Assembly (NCBI RefSeq): GCF_003208175.1
Contig: NZ_QKMR01000029.1
Span: forward strand, 1 to 41,661
Length of the DNA: 41,661 nucleotides
DNA from: Ruminiclostridium sufflavum DSM 19573
Lineage (GTDB): Bacteria; Bacillota; Clostridia; Acetivibrionales; DSM-1351
Direction: 5' to 3'
Below are positions 41,394-41,661 of the stretch, piece after piece (within the stretch, counting starts at the first letter, position 1; each line of letters begins with the position of its first letter). The notes beneath the pieces were generated by a model. It did not search any database. It saw only the letters and a program-made list of their open reading frames with translations, and was not told where the DNA came from. The translations under genes and the position numbers were made by a program.

Positions 41394-41427
41394 AAGCCAT
41401 AGTCCCAACCGGATTATGGCTTTTTTG
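41394..41427. terminator. Second terminator before the last gene
   Basis: AAGCCATA and TATGGCTT pair perfectly around a 13-nt loop and are followed by TTTT. Between two terminators, the stretch 41346-41393 holds no gene. Confidence 0.75.
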
Positions 41428-41459
41428 ATATCCAAAAACAAAAGGAAACGGAGAGTGAT

Positions 41460-41661
41460 GTGCTGTTGGAAGAAATCTTATGTATCAACTGCAAGAAACC
41501 GATGAAGGGGGATGATAAAAAATGGTATTGTGAGTGCGGTATGACAGTCTGGAAGGTAACCTCCGGGAAGCTGTTGTCACCTGTGCATTTAAAGCAGCTC
41601 ATGGAGCAGGGTCAGACAGAAATACTGAAATTCATATCAAAAAAGAACAAGCCTTTTAAAG
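41460..41661 (+). CDS. Topoisomerase III C-terminal-like zinc-ribbon protein, partial
   Basis: The gene runs off the window; 67 codons are visible. It has CINCKKPMKGDDKKWYCECG, a four-cysteine zinc ribbon, followed by MTVWKVTSGKLLSPVHLKQL and LKFISKKNKPF, closely resembling the C-terminal tail domains of bacterial topoisomerase III. The GTG at 41460 has GGAGAG ahead, and the terminator upstream shows this is the true N-terminus, not the end of a long topoisomerase. It is thus a free-standing tail domain; such proteins occur on conjugative elements. Confidence 0.7.
   Translation, partial: MLLEEILCINCKKPMKGDDKKWYCECGMTVWKVTSGKLLSPVHLKQLMEQGQTEILKFISKKNKPFK

Larger units (their letters stand above)
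22578..41661. mobile_element. Integrative conjugative element or integrated plasmid (partial)
   Basis: The region carries partition (ParA, ParB), replication/transfer (Toprim primase-like, SSB, topoisomerase tail), relaxase and coupling-protein genes, almost all on the plus strand, plus AT-rich cargo. The left boundary is a guess placed at the first gene of this type after the terminator at 22512-22550. The right boundary is outside the window. No integrase, att repeats or tRNA target was found, so integrated element and plasmid cannot be told apart here. Confidence 0.65.

Overview
The window looks like chromosome of a spore-forming, low-to-medium GC Clostridia-class Firmicute. This rests on AGGAGG-type ribosome sites, frequent TTG/GTG starts, a SpoIIID-like reading frame, a HydE-type radical SAM gene, an ECF sigma/anti-sigma pair, and Firmicutes-style ParA/ParB, MobL-like relaxase and VirD4-like genes. 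The species cannot be named from the sequence alone.

Bases 1-16424 are a sulfate assimilation island. An IS200/IS605-type element, cut by the window edge, ends just upstream of cysT-cysW-cysA (sulfate ABC transporter). A minus-strand operon follows: LacI-family regulator, CbiK-type chelatase, and binding protein, permease and ATPase of a metal-chelate or corrinoid importer. Divergent from it, a tightly overlapping plus-strand operon encodes APS reductase AprA/AprB, ATP sulfurylase CysD/CysN, a MetY-type sulfhydrylase, a siroheme sulfite reductase, a TusA-like protein, a thioredoxin-like protein, a ThiS-like sulfur carrier with a tail after its glycines, a ThiF/MoeB-like activator and a JAMM protease. 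Together these read as sulfate -> APS -> sulfite -> sulfide -> carrier-protein thiocarboxylate -> homocysteine, the logic established for the HcyS/HcyF/HcyD/MetY pathway of Wolinella succinogenes. No APS kinase or PAPS reductase is present. LacI-type half-sites lie in the shared promoter region.

Bases 16473-22340 are mixed chromosome. hydE and cysK lie on the minus strand. The cysK leader has two 58-nt units sharing an identical 37-nt core, with alternating GGAGGT/ACCTCC segments that could hide or expose the ribosome site. A severed SpoIIID-like frame, a Fic protein and an ECF sigma/anti-sigma pair follow.

Bases ~22578-41661 look like an integrative conjugative element or integrated plasmid. 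They carry ParA, ParB, an ankyrin-like accessory protein, a DUF3991/Toprim primase-like protein, a ribbon-helix-helix protein, a MobL-like relaxase, a VirD4/TraG coupling protein, a Dam-type methylase, SSB and a topoisomerase-III-tail protein, with several AT-rich small genes of unknown role. A cluster of three perfect hairpins with 3-nt loops (30710-30781) is a candidate oriT or replication signal. An IS110 remnant at 38247-38680 has lost most of its transposase but keeps a structured leader resembling a bridge RNA. Next to it two interleaved perfect 7-bp stems predict an H-type pseudoknot. No integrase, att site, rRNA, tRNA or CRISPR array was seen.
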